Source: Prodigiosinella aquatilis
GTDB lineage: Bacteria > Pseudomonadota > Gammaproteobacteria > Enterobacterales > Enterobacteriaceae
Length of the DNA: 64,000 bases
NCBI GenBank assembly: GCA_030388725.1
Contig: CP128857.1
Coordinates: 2,232,001 to 2,296,000 of the forward strand
Direction: 5' to 3'
The notes beneath the pieces are model-generated. The model worked only from the letters and a program-made list of their open reading frames with translations, searched no databases and was not told where the DNA came from. Below, one piece after another: positions 62,458-64,000 of this stretch (the first letter of the stretch is position 1; each line of letters opens with the position of its first letter). Position numbers and translations under genes: made by a program.

Positions 62458-63860
62458 AATAAGCCTGTCTTTATTTGATTCAATGGGGCGCGATGTTGCT
62501 GCGCAGTGCGCAGGATGTTAAACACCGCCGCGATTTTCTGTGGATCCTTGATACCCGGTTGGCTTTCCACGCCGGAATTAAAATCCAGACCGGCACAACC
62601 GAACGTAGCGGCCTGGGCTGTATTTTCTGTGCTCAATCCACCAGCCAGTAACACATGATTTAGTGTGTGTCCTTGCAGCAAGGACCAGTCAAACGTCTTA
62701 CCACTGCCACCCTGAGTATTATCCAGCACGATGCGATCGATGTTTTCCAGTTCAAGATCCGGTAGTGTGGTCTCCACACTCAGTGCCTTCCAGATTTTGC
62801 ATTGTGTCGGAAGTTGTTGGCGTAATGCGTCAATGGTGTGTTGATTTTCATGTCCATGCAATTGAACCGCAGCCAGATTAAGTTTCTCTGCTGTTGTGAC
62901 GATATCGGCAATCGCTGCATCACGAAATACACCGACATAACGCAGCGCCGCACCCGTGATGATGGTTTCAGCCTGAGCGACGGAGATATATCGGGAAGAT
63001 GACTCGACAAAAATCAGCCCACCATAAACAGCACCCGCCTGATAAGCGGCGGCGGCATCTTCGGGCCGAGTCAGCCCGCAGACTTTATTTTCTCCCAGAA
63101 TGACTCGGCGTACGGCCAAGGCAAGATCCGGCTCAGACATCAGGGAACTGCCAATCAGAAAACCGTCAGCAAATGGGCTGAGCGCCTGAATGTCTGCAAA
63201 GCGGCTGATGCCTGATTCGCTAATCACAGTAACGCTGGCGGGTAAACGTGGTGCCAGCGTGCGGGTCCGGTTCAGATCGATGGAGAGATCACGTAAGTCC
63301 CGGTTATTAATCCCGACAACTTGCGCGTCAAGATGAATAGCGCGTTGTAATTCGTTCTCATTACTGGCTTCCGTTAATACGCCCATGTTCAGGCTATGCG
63401 CCACCGCGGCCAATTGCCGATACTGTGCATCATCCAGAACAGAGAGCATCAGCAGGATAGCGTCCGCCTGATAGTGCCGGGCCAGATAGATTTGATAAGG
63501 GTCGATAATAAAGTCTTTGCACAGTACCGGTTGTGGGACTGTTGCGCTGACTTGGGCTAAAAATTCGAAATTGCCCTGAAAGTATTTTTCATCTGTTAAT
63601 ACGGAAATTGCCGACGCGTAATCCTGATAAACCTGGGCTATCGCCACCGGATCAAAATCGGTACGAATCAACCCTTTTGACGGGGACGCTTTTTTGCATT
63701 CAAGGATGAACGCCGGGTGAGCGTGTTTCAATGACTGATAAAAGCTGCACTGGCTGGGTTTCACCAGGTGCTGAAAATCTGCCAATGGCTGCTGTTGTCG
63801 GCGTTCCTCGATCCACAACGCCTTGTCGCGTACAATTTTAGTTAATACGGTATCTTGCAT
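62454..63860 (-). CDS. trpC: TrpCF, indole-3-glycerol-phosphate synthase / phosphoribosylanthranilate isomerase
   Basis: A fused bifunctional enzyme (468 aa), as in E. coli. The N-terminal IGPS domain (about 1-257) has FILECKKASPSKGLIRTDFDP, DEKYFQGNFEFLAQV and GINNRDL. The C-terminal PRAI domain (about 258-468) has the VCGLTRPEDAAAAYQAGAVYGGLIFVESS and VLLAGGLSTENT segments. It performs steps 3 and 4 of the pathway. The stop overlaps the trpB ATG by four bases. The ATG at 63860 is used; a GTG one codon upstream is also possible. Confidence 0.96.
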   Translation of the reverse strand: MQDTVLTKIVRDKALWIEERRQQQPLADFQHLVKPSQCSFYQSLKHAHPAFILECKKASPSKGLIRTDFDPVAIAQVYQDYASAISVLTDEKYFQGNFEFLAQVSATVPQPVLCKDFIIDPYQIYLARHYQADAILLMLSVLDDAQYRQLAAVAHSLNMGVLTEASNENELQRAIHLDAQVVGINNRDLRDLSIDLNRTRTLAPRLPASVTVISESGISRFADIQALSPFADGFLIGSSLMSEPDLALAVRRVILGENKVCGLTRPEDAAAAYQAGAVYGGLIFVESSSRYISVAQAETIITGAALRYVGVFRDAAIADIVTTAEKLNLAAVQLHGHENQHTIDALRQQLPTQCKIWKALSVETTLPDLELENIDRIVLDNTQGGSGKTFDWSLLQGHTLNHVLLAGGLSTENTAQAATFGCAGLDFNSGVESQPGIKDPQKIAAVFNILRTAQQHRAPLNQIKTGLL

Positions 63861-63867
63861 CACATCA

Positions 63868-64000
63868 TTATCCTCTGGCGGCTAAGGCAACAACGCGTTG
63901 ATATGCCTGCCCGCTATGTATCATTTCCAGTGCCTGTTGCGCGTTTTGTCGCAGATCTTCCTGTCCAAACAGTTTCAACAGCAACGCGACGTTGGCGGCG
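63868..64000 (-). CDS. trpD: TrpD, anthranilate phosphoribosyltransferase (3' end only)
   Basis: The last 44 codons of trpD, reading AANVALLLKLFGQEDLRQNAQQAL and ending AYQRVVALAARG. This matches the C-terminus of E. coli TrpD. The start lies beyond the window, so whether TrpG is fused to it cannot be seen. It precedes trpC by a few bases in the same operon. Confidence 0.9.
   Translation of the reverse strand, partial: AANVALLLKLFGQEDLRQNAQQALEMIHSGQAYQRVVALAARG

Overview
The window is an ordinary chromosomal segment of an enterobacterium (order Enterobacterales). Nearly every protein aligns closely, from memory, with an Escherichia coli K-12 counterpart, and long runs keep the E. coli gene order. 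The genus cannot be fixed from the sequence alone. An extra chemoreceptor gene, a glycine riboswitch ahead of a TRIC-type channel gene and the merged gene order fit the plant-associated or Yersinia/Pectobacterium side of the order better than Escherichia; this is inference. There is no prophage, insertion sequence, CRISPR array or plasmid function.

Layout. 1-4.3 kb: end of tsaB, a Slp-type lipoprotein (yeaY) behind a sigma-E-like promoter, fadD and rnd. 4.4-8.2 kb: minC-minD-minE on the minus strand, then ycgL, ycgM and ycgN. 8.3-9.8 kb: a variable slot with a DUF389 membrane protein and an acetyltransferase remnant. 9.8-16.4 kb: dsbB, nhaB, fadR, the SpoVR-like ycgB and dadA. 16.5-25 kb: yeaH-yeaG (vWA protein and PrkA kinase), mipA, yeaE, yeaD, gapA, msrB, yeaC. 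25-32.6 kb: pncA, ansA, sppA, ydjA, topB, ynjH, xthA. 32.7-34.2 kb: a tandem glycine riboswitch with its channel gene, then a tRNA-Tyr gene followed by tandem 173-bp repeats that carry the tRNA 3' end. 34.2-44.8 kb: purU, ychJ, rssA, rssB, galU, hns, a 1.5-kb gene-free stretch, adhE and ychE. 44.9-51.4 kb: oppABCDF. 51.5-60.2 kb: yciU, clsA, the tiny yciY, a chemoreceptor, yciI, tonB, yciA, yciB, yciC, a YkgJ-like protein and ompW. 60.4-64 kb: trpA, trpB (with a one-base frameshift), trpCF and the end of trpD.

Functional themes are fatty-acid control (fadD and its regulator fadR), division-site placement (MinCDE), general stress (rssAB, hns, yeaGH, ycgB), envelope functions (mipA, ompW, tonB, clsA, yciB, yciC, sppA), central metabolism (gapA, adhE, galU), peptide import (opp) and tryptophan synthesis.

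The most notable points are: rtT-like repeats downstream of tRNA-Tyr, each with a chain of four perfect hairpins; the trpB frameshift in a seven-base homopolymer; the glycine riboswitch; a conserved hairpin plus U-run leader ahead of the UUG-initiated rnd; the near-reunion of the yeaG-yeaH-ycgB set, interrupted only by dadA; and conserved neighbours missing from their usual places (dadX, selD, tdk). I found no clearly new multi-gene system. All similarity statements rest on recalled family sequences; no database search was possible.
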